Source: JBDGYW01 sp964580055 (GTDB taxonomy: Bacteria > Gemmatimonadota > Gemmatimonadetes > Gemmatimonadales > GWC2-71-9). From it: a DNA stretch of 64,000 nucleotides. Positions 42,197 to 49,764 of this stretch are shown here, piece by piece (within the stretch, counting starts at the first letter, position 1; every line of letters starts with the position of its first letter). Under the pieces are notes generated by a model, which was given only the letters and a program-made list of their open reading frames with translations, searched no databases and was not told where the DNA came from. The DNA is taken from NCBI GenBank assembly GCA_964580055.1, contig CAZOJI010000024.1, forward strand, positions 4,265 to 68,264, written 5' to 3'. The translations under genes and the position numbers were made by a program.

Positions 42197-43747
42197 TCAC
42201 TGTAACTGCACGGGCATTCCCATCGCCGGCCAGATCACCCACACGAACACCGTGAGCACGGCGACGAGCAGTATGCTGGCTGGAATTCCAGCCTTGAAGA
42301 ACTCACCGGTAGTGAACTGTCCGCTGCCGTAAGCAATGGCGTTTGGCGCCGCCCCGACTAGGAAGAGGAACGGCATTCCCGCGGTAACGAGTGATGCAAA
42401 CAGGATCACCTCGGGCGCTACTCCCACATACGGCGCCACTACCAGTGCAACGGGCATCGAGATCGCGATTGCCGCTACATTCATTATTGCGTTGGTCATG
42501 ATCATCACGAACACCGCCATCGCCATGACGAAGACCAGCCAATGGCTCTGTTCGAACAGGCTGAGCCAGTGCACGGCCATCCATTCGGCGGCTCCGGTTT
42601 CCCACATGCAGAACCCTATGCTCATCGCGCCCCCGAACAGCAGCACGATGTTCCACGAGGTGCCCTCCAGATCGTCGAGGTCGACGATCTGGAAGATGAA
42701 GAACAGCACCGCCGCGAGCATGATGAATCCGCTCTTGTCGATGGGCTGCAAGAAGGGAATGAACGAGCGGAGACTCAACAACAAGATCGTCGTGCCCACT
42801 ATGACGAGGGACAGGATCTCATTCCGCGTTATCGGGCCGAGGCTGGTGTAGAGTTTGGCGACGCGCTCGCGCAGCCCCGGGATGGTCTTTTTCTCCGGCG
42901 GGTAGTACAACATGAAGAACACCCAGAGCAGGAATGTCATTAGCACTCCCACCGGGAACATGTAGTACGTGAGCTGGAAGAACGTAATCGGCCTCCCCGT
43001 TATGTCGAGGAAGAAACCGATCGCCACCGCGCCTCGAGCCGCTCCCAAAAGAGTGATGATGCTGCCGGCGCCCGCCACGAATGCCATCCCCATGAAGAGG
43101 CCCTTGCCGAAGTTGGTGGGCTCCACCTCCTCGGTGTACAGGGCGTAGATAGCCAGGAACAGGGGGAAGACGGTCGCGGCAACGGCGGTGTGTGCCATGA
43201 TCAACGTGAGCGCCGACGTCATCACGAAGCAGCCCAGGTAGATCATACTTGTGCGCTCGCCCACCAGGGTGAGCATCTTGTAGGCCGCCCGCCGCGTGAT
43301 GCCGGTCTTGGTGAACACCATTCCAAACAGCAGCGATCCAAAGATGAACCACACGGAAGGGGCCATGAAATCGGTGAGAGCGTCCCTGGCGGGCCGGATC
43401 AGGAGCAGTGCCTGCACGACGCCGATCATTATGCTGGTGACGCCTATGGGAATCACCTCGGTTACCCACCAGATGGCGGCAAGGAAGAAGAGTGCGATGG
43501 CCGCTTTTCCTTCTCGACTGAGCGGGAAGGACTGACCCTGCGGATCGACGGCCGGGTCGGGAACGGGAGCGAAGTAGACGATCGAGAACATCGCTGCTCC
43601 GAGCAGGAGGAAGACGATTCTCTTCCAATCGGTCTTGCCTGTCTCAGCCGTACCTACCGGATGAGGCCCCCCCGCGGACTTGTCGGCGCAAGCGTCGTGG
43701 ACTCCGTTTGCGATCGAGACAGTGCCTGGCACTTTGCGTTCAGTCAT
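42197..43747 (-). CDS. SLC13/DASS-family anion symporter, divergent
   Basis: 516 residues, about 11 membrane segments, divalent-anion:sodium symporter family. It has the family block ITNAIMNVAAIAISMP-like MTNAIMNVAAIAIS near residue 410 and VGAAPNAIAYGSGQFTTGEFFKAG in the second half. The two Ser-Asn-Thr motifs that bind sodium and substrate in characterised members appear altered, to AHT in MAHTAVAATVFP and TNA in MTNAIMN. The first-half 'GTPPN' equivalent reads LLGAARG. Substrate (dicarboxylate, sulfate, bicarbonate or another) and ion coupling are therefore open. It lies 66 bp after the CBS gene in the signalling cluster, suggesting that its activity is regulated by those proteins. Confidence 0.88.
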   Translation of the reverse strand: MTERKVPGTVSIANGVHDACADKSAGGPHPVGTAETGKTDWKRIVFLLLGAAMFSIVYFAPVPDPAVDPQGQSFPLSREGKAAIALFFLAAIWWVTEVIPIGVTSIMIGVVQALLLIRPARDALTDFMAPSVWFIFGSLLFGMVFTKTGITRRAAYKMLTLVGERTSMIYLGCFVMTSALTLIMAHTAVAATVFPLFLAIYALYTEEVEPTNFGKGLFMGMAFVAGAGSIITLLGAARGAVAIGFFLDITGRPITFFQLTYYMFPVGVLMTFLLWVFFMLYYPPEKKTIPGLRERVAKLYTSLGPITRNEILSLVIVGTTILLLSLRSFIPFLQPIDKSGFIMLAAVLFFIFQIVDLDDLEGTSWNIVLLFGGAMSIGFCMWETGAAEWMAVHWLSLFEQSHWLVFVMAMAVFVMIMTNAIMNVAAIAISMPVALVVAPYVGVAPEVILFASLVTAGMPFLFLVGAAPNAIAYGSGQFTTGEFFKAGIPASILLVAVLTVFVWVIWPAMGMPVQLQ

Positions 43748-43813
43748 AGCAGAGTGATAGCTCTACGGCGATTGTTGGGTTATTGGATCAATGCTGGCGC
43801 CAGTCGGATGCGG

Positions 43814-44374
43814 CTACCTGAGCAACTGTGCGAGCTCTTGGAACACGTCGACCGATCGGACTACACCGACCACCTGACCGTCCTCGAGCACCGGTAGCAG
43901 GTTCAGATCGAGCAGTACCATCTCGTAGATTGCCTTGATAACATGGTCGTCGGCATTGATGATCGCCCTGATCGGATGCATCACGTCACTCACCGGCCTG
44001 CCGGCCTGTTCGCGTATTCCTTTGATGACGTGGTCGTAGGATAGTTCTGAGAGATTGGGGTCTACGGCCACATCGAAGAGTTTCTTCCTGTACTCGAGAG
44101 GCTTGCTCAGGAGGAATCGAGGCTCCAAACCCCGCATGATGTCGCGTCGTCTGACGTAACCCACGTATACGCCTATCTCATCGTACACGAGCAGCACGCG
44201 CGGCAGCGACTTGCGGAGCGCCACCTCGAGCTGAGTGCTCTCGATAACGTCCACCGCTTCCCGCAGGGTGGTGTTGTCCCGGACGCACGGATACTGCTCC
44301 AGCGGCACCATGACCTCGCCGACTGTTCTCATCTCGCCCGTGTCCGGCCCGGACTGCGCAGCCATCGTTCTCAC
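43814..44374 (-). CDS. Two-CBS-domain protein
   Basis: 186 residues. Two CBS domains are visible: residues ~15-85 (VGEVMVPLEQYPCVRDNTTLREAVDVI ... GYVRRRDIMRGL) and ~125-185 (VSDVMHPIRAIINADDHVIKAIYEM ... GVVRSVDVFQELAQLL), separated by a longer helical insert. CBS pairs usually bind adenine nucleotides and control attached or partner proteins such as channels and transporters. It overlaps the upstream receiver gene by 4 nt (ATGA) and precedes the SLC13 transporter by 66 bp. A role as the adaptor between phosphorelay and transporter is a reasonable hypothesis. Confidence 0.9.
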   Translation of the reverse strand: MRTMAAQSGPDTGEMRTVGEVMVPLEQYPCVRDNTTLREAVDVIESTQLEVALRKSLPRVLLVYDEIGVYVGYVRRRDIMRGLEPRFLLSKPLEYRKKLFDVAVDPNLSELSYDHVIKGIREQAGRPVSDVMHPIRAIINADDHVIKAIYEMVLLDLNLLPVLEDGQVVGVVRSVDVFQELAQLLR

Positions 44375-44802
44375 CAGCCCTTCTTCTTCAAGATGTCCGA
44401 GATTTTCTTCTGTACCCGCTCGTCGTCGATCTTCGACCTCCTATAGGCCGCGTCCTCGATGACCGATGTGAGGGTTTCGATGCCAGCCGGCTTTTCCAAG
44501 AGATCCAAGGCGCCGAGCTTCATGGCATCCACCGCCTGCCGCAGCGTTGCCTGTCCGGTGAGCAGGATGACCTGCAAGTCCTGGTTGATCTCGAGAAGTC
44601 CCTTCAGCGTCTCGACGCCGTCCATGCCGGGCATCGCCATGTCCAGCAGTATGGCATCGAAGGTATGCTCCCGGGCCTTGGCCAGAGCTGAGAGGCCGTC
44701 CGTCGCCGTTTCGACCTTCAGGCCTCGTGCTTCGAGGCGTTCGGCCAGAACGCTCACGAAGTCTACCTCGTCATCCACCAACAACACCGAGCAATCGCTC
44801 AT
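44371..44802 (-). CDS. Single-domain response regulator (receiver only)
   Basis: 143 residues: a complete receiver domain with acidic pair Asp10-Asp11, phospho-acceptor Asp54 in ILLDMAMPG, Thr in LLTGQAT and Lys in LEKPAG. A short charged C-terminal tail (KIDDERVQKKISDILKKKGW) follows. There is no DNA-binding or enzymatic output domain. It is translationally coupled to the CBS gene (4-nt overlap) and follows another receiver gene by 26 bp. It probably signals by protein-protein contact. Confidence 0.93.
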   Translation of the reverse strand: MSDCSVLLVDDEVDFVSVLAERLEARGLKVETATDGLSALAKAREHTFDAILLDMAMPGMDGVETLKGLLEINQDLQVILLTGQATLRQAVDAMKLGALDLLEKPAGIETLTSVIEDAAYRRSKIDDERVQKKISDILKKKGW

Positions 44803-44828
44803 TTGATCACCCTCCTGCGGTTCGACCG

Positions 44829-45203
44829 CTACTGCTCTTCGGTTGTGGCGGAGAGCAGCGTCCGCACCAGTACGTCGATGTCGACCGGCTTCATAAGATA
44901 GTCAAACGCTCCCAACTGCATGCCTTTTTCGACGTCCTGGGCGGAGCCGTGCCCGGTCAACAGAATCACTTTGAGACCGGGTCTTTCGTTCTTGATCCTT
45001 CTGATTACCTCCAGGCCGCCGATTCCCGGCATCTTCACATCCAGCAACACCACGTCGCACGGTGTGTCTTCCAGGTATTTCAGCGCTTCGGCTCCCGTAG
45101 TAACACCTGTGGCATCGAAACCCCGCAAGTTCAGACGTTCCTTGAGGGCGCTGACGAGTTCGTCCTCGTCGTCCACGATCAAGACACGCAGTCCTTCCAT
45201 CAT
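44829..45203 (-). CDS. Single-domain response regulator (receiver only)
   Basis: 124 residues, all receiver: acidic pair Asp11-Asp12, phospho-acceptor Asp55 in VVLLDVKMPG, Thr in LLTGHGS and Lys in LMKPVD. It has no output domain, like CheY or Spo0F. The gene starts 7 bp after the stop codon of the sensor kinase, so this receiver is the likeliest direct partner of that kinase. Confidence 0.94.
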   Translation of the reverse strand: MMEGLRVLIVDDEDELVSALKERLNLRGFDATGVTTGAEALKYLEDTPCDVVLLDVKMPGIGGLEVIRRIKNERPGLKVILLTGHGSAQDVEKGMQLGAFDYLMKPVDIDVLVRTLLSATTEEQ

Positions 45204-45210
45204 GCCGCTC

Positions 45211-46905
45211 CTAAACCGAAGGCTTGTTTCTTGGCAGCGTTATCGTGAAGGTAGTTCCTTCTCCCACTTTGCTTTTCACGCTGATCTGTCCGCCCAGCTT
45301 CTGAACTATTCCGTAGGTTATGGACAGTCCCAATCCGGTGCCCGACCCCTTCTTCGTCGTGAAGAACGGGTCGAATATGTGGTCCAGGGCCTCCTGGGGA
45401 ATGCCTGTGCCGTCATCGGTGACGCTTACGGCCACTTTGTCGGTGCCAACCTCGCGGATTCCGATCTGGAGGTGTCCGCCATCCTCCATCGCCGCGAACG
45501 CGTTGTTGATAATGTTCAGAAACACCTGTTGGAGCTGCGCGCGGTCGCTGACCACTGCCGGCGGCTCCTCTGGGTAATCGAATTCCACCTTGATGCTGCG
45601 GTAGCTGGCTTCCTTATCGAGGAAACTCAACACATCCCTCAGCAGGTCGTCGAGATCGATGTTGCCCCACTGGACTTCCATGTGTTTTGCGAAGCCCAGC
45701 AGGCGGTGGGTAATACCTCCGCAACGTTCGGCTGATTTCAGCACCGAGTTGACCAATCCGACCAGCTTCTCTTTGGGCGGGAGTTCCTCGGAAAGCATTA
45801 TGTAGTCTTTGAGCAGACCGGCCTTCTGGTTGATTATCGAGAGCGGATTGTTGATCTCGTGCGCCACGCCCGCACCCAACCGTCCGATCGCGGCCATCTT
45901 GTTGGTGTATTCCATCTTGTGGAACAGCGCCGCGCGCTTGCGGTCGGATTCCTGCACCCTGTTCACCATGCGCCTCGTACCCAGCACGATGACCGCGAGA
46001 ATCAAAACTATGCTGACCAAGAGGAACGCCAGAAGTGTACGCCTCAACGAGATCAACTCCGCGTCCAGCACATCCCGCGGGCTCACCAGCACAATCGTGA
46101 AGGGCGAATCGGCGACTTGAGCGTAACTCACGATCAGCGACCGCCCTTCCTGCTCCACCTCGATCAGTTCCGCGCGCGCGCTGCTGGGAAGCTCCGGCAA
46201 GGGTACGGGGTCGAGTACCTCTCCGTAGAAGCGCGACGGGGTCTGCAGCACACCGTCGCCGCTCACTATGAAGGCGTCGCTGGATTGTGCGGGAACGAAG
46301 GAAAGCGCCAGGCGGTCGAGCACGTCGGTGTCGATCGTGGTGCGCAGGAGGAAAACGTGATCATTGCCAAGGTCCTGCTGTATTGCGATGACGAAATGGG
46401 GGAAGTTGCGGTAGCCCATGAACACGTCACTGACATGCACGCCCCGTGTGCGGACCTCGTGAAACCAACTCTGTTCGCTGTAATCCCGGCCCTCCAATTC
46501 GTATGGGCCGGCGTACGCAACCTGCACTCCATTCTCATCGACGACTCCAACGTCCACAATGCCGCCGAAGGCCTGCTTCATGTTGGCGAGCAGCCTATCC
46601 AAACGTCCGTAGTCGCTCAGTTCCTGAAACGTCCTTTCTCTGACTACCAGCCGGAGCGCTGACAACCGCTCGGAAAGGAACGATTCCAGCGATTGTTTGC
46701 CGTTTTCCGCGAAGCGAACCAGTGGCCGCGTCTGCTCCGCACGGAAAACCTCGGCGTAGCGGTTGTCGCTGATCCAGGCAATGATGAGCAACGGCACCAC
46801 GGCTACCAGCGAAGCGGAAAGAGCCGTTGTGGTCAGGAGCTTGCGATAGCGGCGGCTAGACAGCAATCGCTGAGGGTCGGCCTCCTCGATATACTCGTCC
46901 TTCAT
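45211..46905 (-). CDS. Membrane sensor histidine kinase with extracytoplasmic Cache-type domain
   Basis: 564 residues. Membrane segments at ~24-46 and ~290-310 bracket a ~240-residue periplasmic sensor (FQELSDYGRLDRLLANMKQAFGG, GVVDENGVQVAYAGPYELEGRDYS), which looks like a double-Cache domain as in DctB. The cytoplasmic part has the phospho-accepting His349 in AHEINNPLSII. The ATPase domain has an N box (NIINNAFAAM), G1 (DDGTGIP), F (DPFFTTK) and G2 (GTGLGLS) boxes, so it should be an active kinase. Its start codon shares one base with the stop of the upstream double receiver (TAATG). The ligand is unknown; a small carboxylate would fit both the sensor type and the transporter. Confidence 0.93.
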   Translation of the reverse strand: MKDEYIEEADPQRLLSSRRYRKLLTTTALSASLVAVVPLLIIAWISDNRYAEVFRAEQTRPLVRFAENGKQSLESFLSERLSALRLVVRERTFQELSDYGRLDRLLANMKQAFGGIVDVGVVDENGVQVAYAGPYELEGRDYSEQSWFHEVRTRGVHVSDVFMGYRNFPHFVIAIQQDLGNDHVFLLRTTIDTDVLDRLALSFVPAQSSDAFIVSGDGVLQTPSRFYGEVLDPVPLPELPSSARAELIEVEQEGRSLIVSYAQVADSPFTIVLVSPRDVLDAELISLRRTLLAFLLVSIVLILAVIVLGTRRMVNRVQESDRKRAALFHKMEYTNKMAAIGRLGAGVAHEINNPLSIINQKAGLLKDYIMLSEELPPKEKLVGLVNSVLKSAERCGGITHRLLGFAKHMEVQWGNIDLDDLLRDVLSFLDKEASYRSIKVEFDYPEEPPAVVSDRAQLQQVFLNIINNAFAAMEDGGHLQIGIREVGTDKVAVSVTDDGTGIPQEALDHIFDPFFTTKKGSGTGLGLSITYGIVQKLGGQISVKSKVGEGTTFTITLPRNKPSV

Positions 46906-47816
46906 TATCCCTCGGAACGCGCCCGACCAGCATTGCGAACTGATTCGATGAGCTGTCCGATGTCGACGGGCTTGCGCAAGTAGTCGAACGCTCCCAACCT
47001 GCGAGCTTCCTCCTCGTCTTTGTCGGAGCCGTGACCGGTCAGGATGATGACGGCGACGTGCGGATAGGCCTGCTTGACGTGCCGCAGCACTTCCATGCCG
47101 TCCATGCCGGGCATCCGCAAGTCGAGTACTATGACGTCCGGAGTTTCTTCCTCGATCATGTTCAACGCCTGCTGGCCATCCAAAGCCACGTCGCTCCCGA
47201 GATCACGCATCTCCATCCGCTCGGCCATAGTACGAACCAGGTCCTCCTCGTCGTCCACCAGCAACACCTTCAAGGCTTGATCCGGAGCTTTTTCGGTGGC
47301 GGGCGGTTCCTTGGCGGCCGGCTTGGTGCGCTCCTTTTCCATCACTTCCTTCGCCATATCCGGCACTCCCCCTTCGGCGAAGGCCGCGGCCGTCATGCTC
47401 CTGTCCATCTCTTCCCTCGAGTCCTTCACAAACTCGGCTGCAGCCTGGACGCTCTTCTGCCAGGCCGACCGGATGGCCGAGAGAATCTGGTTCGTGTCGG
47501 CCGGCTTCTGCAGATATTGGAATGCCCCCAGCCTGCGAGCCTCCTTCTCGTCCTGCTCGGAGCCGTGACCCGTCAGGACCACGACCTGGACATTGGGATG
47601 CTCGTTCTTGACACGCTCCAGCACCTCCATTCCGTCAATGCCGGGCATGCGGAGATCGAGAACCATTACGTCGGGGGGGTCTTCCTCGACCATCTGCAAT
47701 GCCTCTTCACCGTTCAAAGCCACGCGACTCCCCACGTCACGCAGCTGCATCCGTTCGGCCATGGTCCTCACATATTCTTCTTCGTCGTCTACGAGCAGCA
47801 CGTTTATCTTGTGCAT
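46905..47816 (-). CDS. Tandem double-receiver protein
   Basis: 303 residues containing two complete receiver domains (~1-120 and ~182-300) joined by a ~60-residue Ala/Glu/Lys-rich linker. Both have the phospho-acceptor (Asp54 and Asp232, each in VLDLRMPG), the Thr in LTGHGS and the Lys (LQKPAD, LRKPVD). The two domains are very alike, suggesting internal duplication. No output domain is present. AGAGGAAA precedes the ATG at 47816. In a phosphorelay it could act as an intermediate or a phosphate sink between the kinase and the histidine-containing protein encoded 81 bp upstream. Confidence 0.93.
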   Translation of the reverse strand: MHKINVLLVDDEEEYVRTMAERMQLRDVGSRVALNGEEALQMVEEDPPDVMVLDLRMPGIDGMEVLERVKNEHPNVQVVVLTGHGSEQDEKEARRLGAFQYLQKPADTNQILSAIRSAWQKSVQAAAEFVKDSREEMDRSMTAAAFAEGGVPDMAKEVMEKERTKPAAKEPPATEKAPDQALKVLLVDDEEDLVRTMAERMEMRDLGSDVALDGQQALNMIEEETPDVIVLDLRMPGMDGMEVLRHVKQAYPHVAVIILTGHGSDKDEEEARRLGAFDYLRKPVDIGQLIESVRNAGRARSEG

Positions 47817-47897
47817 CGTTTCCTCTGTGCTTGGGACGTTGGGTATTCCGTAATAGTGTGTTCTGGATACCAGCTTCGGCGCAATCGGCCCGGCGCC

Positions 47898-48557
47898 TCA
47901 TTCATTGGCGGCTAAGGGGAAGCTGATTCTAAAGTGGCATGGCACGTTGCCGACGTCCACTTCGGCACCCAAAAGTTCCGTTATCTCGATGAGACTGCTC
48001 CAACAGGATGCCTCTGAAGGAGCTGGCAACTCTGCGCCGTTCTCTGTCTCAACCGAAAAATCGGTTGCTGGGACCCCTCCATTGTAACCGGAATTCATAA
48101 CAACAGTACCAGGCTGCGGCAACTGTTCCAGGCAGCATTCGACGCCGGTAAACAGCGCCATTTGGAGGTGCAGGCGGTTGACGGAAAACGTCGCGTCATT
48201 GTTTCCAGGCCGAGCTTCGACGCTATGCCCCTTCTGCTGGGCGGGGCGAGCTGCGAGCAGAGCCACCTGGGCGGCCTCTTGATGAAGTTCGATTTGGTCC
48301 CGATCGTGATCCAGGCTGTGAGCGAACCGGTTGAGCGTCGACATCAAATTGGTTCCCCGCTCCACTTGGGCGCCGATGCGAGCTATGGACCTCTTGAAGC
48401 TATCGGTATTCAGCGGCCGTCCCTTCTCGAGGGCGAACGCCATATCTTCCATCAACCCGGCCGACTCGTTGATTATGGCAAGGACGTTTCGGATCTCATG
48501 CGTGGTGCCGGTAGTGATTTTTGCCAGGAATCTCGCCTCTCGGTTTCCGGACGTCAT
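47898..48557 (-). CDS. Histidine-kinase-like phosphotransferase with degraded ATPase domain
   Basis: 219 residues from the ATG at 48557, which has AGAAAGG upstream; the frame is open to 48671. The N-terminus has a kinase-type H box, His20 in TTHEIRNVLAIIN, followed by a second long helix (RIGAQVERGTNLMSTLNRFA), i.e. a DHp-like hairpin. The C-terminal part keeps the size of an HATPase domain, but I find no convincing N box (NRLHLQMALFTGVECCLEQ instead) and no G1/G2 glycine motifs. This is the pattern of Spo0B and ChpT, phosphotransferases derived from histidine kinases. It opens the cluster and diverges from the hydrolase gene at 48712. A weakly conserved but active kinase remains possible. 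Confidence 0.75.
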   Translation of the reverse strand: MTSGNREARFLAKITTGTTHEIRNVLAIINESAGLMEDMAFALEKGRPLNTDSFKRSIARIGAQVERGTNLMSTLNRFAHSLDHDRDQIELHQEAAQVALLAARPAQQKGHSVEARPGNNDATFSVNRLHLQMALFTGVECCLEQLPQPGTVVMNSGYNGGVPATDFSVETENGAELPAPSEASCWSSLIEITELLGAEVDVGNVPCHFRISFPLAANE

Positions 48558-48711
48558 AATGCCTTTCTGCGCTGAGGGCTTTTGTTTGTTGTACCCTGAC
48601 CGTTTAGTATATCGCATTGATCCGCTCCATTGCCAGTGACAAAAGGAGCGAAAATATGGGAAGACACGCAAAGTACGTCAGCGTTGATGCCGGCGGTAGC
48701 CAGAGACGTCC

Positions 48712-49764
48712 GTGACACGAAAAGTGGTGATCGGAATTCACGGGATGGGCAATAAGCCGCCCAAAGAGCTTCTGGAACGCTGGTGGCTCGAGTCTCTGGG
48801 TGAGGGGCTTGAGAGAAACGGGTTGCCGGATCACGCCTTCCGGTTCGAGTTGGTGTATTGGGCTCACCATCTCCACAAATTTCCCTACGATCCGAACCTG
48901 GAGGATGAAGACGATCCCTTGTTCCTGAGCGAGCCTTACGCACCGTCGCTCGGAAAGCCGGAGCCGCGGCCCTCAGAGCTACGCAGGAAGGCGCTCGGCC
49001 TAATCGAACGGGTCATCGACAAGCTACTACTCAACGACGACATGACAGTCAATTACAAGTCGATTACCGGTTCGATAATTCGTAAGCACTTCAAGGATCT
49101 GGAGATCTACTACTCTGCGGGGTGTGTGGGCGAGAAAGACAAAGGTCGCATGGTGCGCAACGTGATTCGAGGCGATCTACTCCGCGCACTGCGCAAGCAC
49201 AAAGACCGAGACATCTTGCTGATTGCACATTCCATGGGCAGCATAATCGCATACGACGTGCTGACGAGAGATGCGCCCGAAGTGATGATAGACACTCTGG
49301 TCACGCTGGGGTCTCCACTGGGACTGCCGGTCATCCTGTCCAGACACGTTCAGGAAAAACGAGATCTACTCGAGACCGCCAAGCCTCTAACGACTCCGCC
49401 GAACGTGCTGCGGCACTGGTACAACCTGTCCGATCTCCAGGACAGGGTCGCATTCAACTACGATCTCGCCGACGATTACGCTCCAAACGCCGAGGGCGTA
49501 GGGGCCGAGGACAAGATCGTACACAATGACTATGAGGTGTACGGCAGGCCCAATCATCACAAGGTCTACGGCTATTTGAGGACCAAGGAGATGGCGCAGA
49601 TACTCCACGAGTTTCTGACGGAAGAGAGAGGCCCGCCCTTGCGGACGTTGAGCGAGATGCTGCGACGGACATGGAAAAAGATGGGGCACCGGATAGCCGG
49701 CGCGGTATTCCGCGCAGAAATGCAAGCAGGCCCGGCCGGGCTGGAGAGAGAGCATGAATCGTGA
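48712..49764 (+). CDS. Alpha/beta-hydrolase-fold protein, lipase/esterase-like
   Basis: 350 residues, GTG start at 48712. The N-terminal strand and oxyanion region read VVIGIHGMGNKPPK; the nucleophile elbow is AHSMGSIIAYD (Ser near residue 175), and TLVTLGSPLGLP follows, as in bacterial lipase-like hydrolases. A C-terminal basic helix (MLRRTWKKMGHRI) is present; no signal peptide is seen, so it should be cytoplasmic. The catalytic Asp is probably in the NLSDLQDRVAFNYDLADDY segment and the His in GRPNHHKVYGY. Its end overlaps glpD by 11 nt, indicating co-translation with glycerol-3-phosphate dehydrogenase and hinting at a lipid or glycerol-ester substrate. The spacer to the divergent signalling cluster is about 150 bp. 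Confidence 0.82.
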   Translation: MTRKVVIGIHGMGNKPPKELLERWWLESLGEGLERNGLPDHAFRFELVYWAHHLHKFPYDPNLEDEDDPLFLSEPYAPSLGKPEPRPSELRRKALGLIERVIDKLLLNDDMTVNYKSITGSIIRKHFKDLEIYYSAGCVGEKDKGRMVRNVIRGDLLRALRKHKDRDILLIAHSMGSIIAYDVLTRDAPEVMIDTLVTLGSPLGLPVILSRHVQEKRDLLETAKPLTTPPNVLRHWYNLSDLQDRVAFNYDLADDYAPNAEGVGAEDKIVHNDYEVYGRPNHHKVYGYLRTKEMAQILHEFLTEERGPPLRTLSEMLRRTWKKMGHRIAGAVFRAEMQAGPAGLEREHES

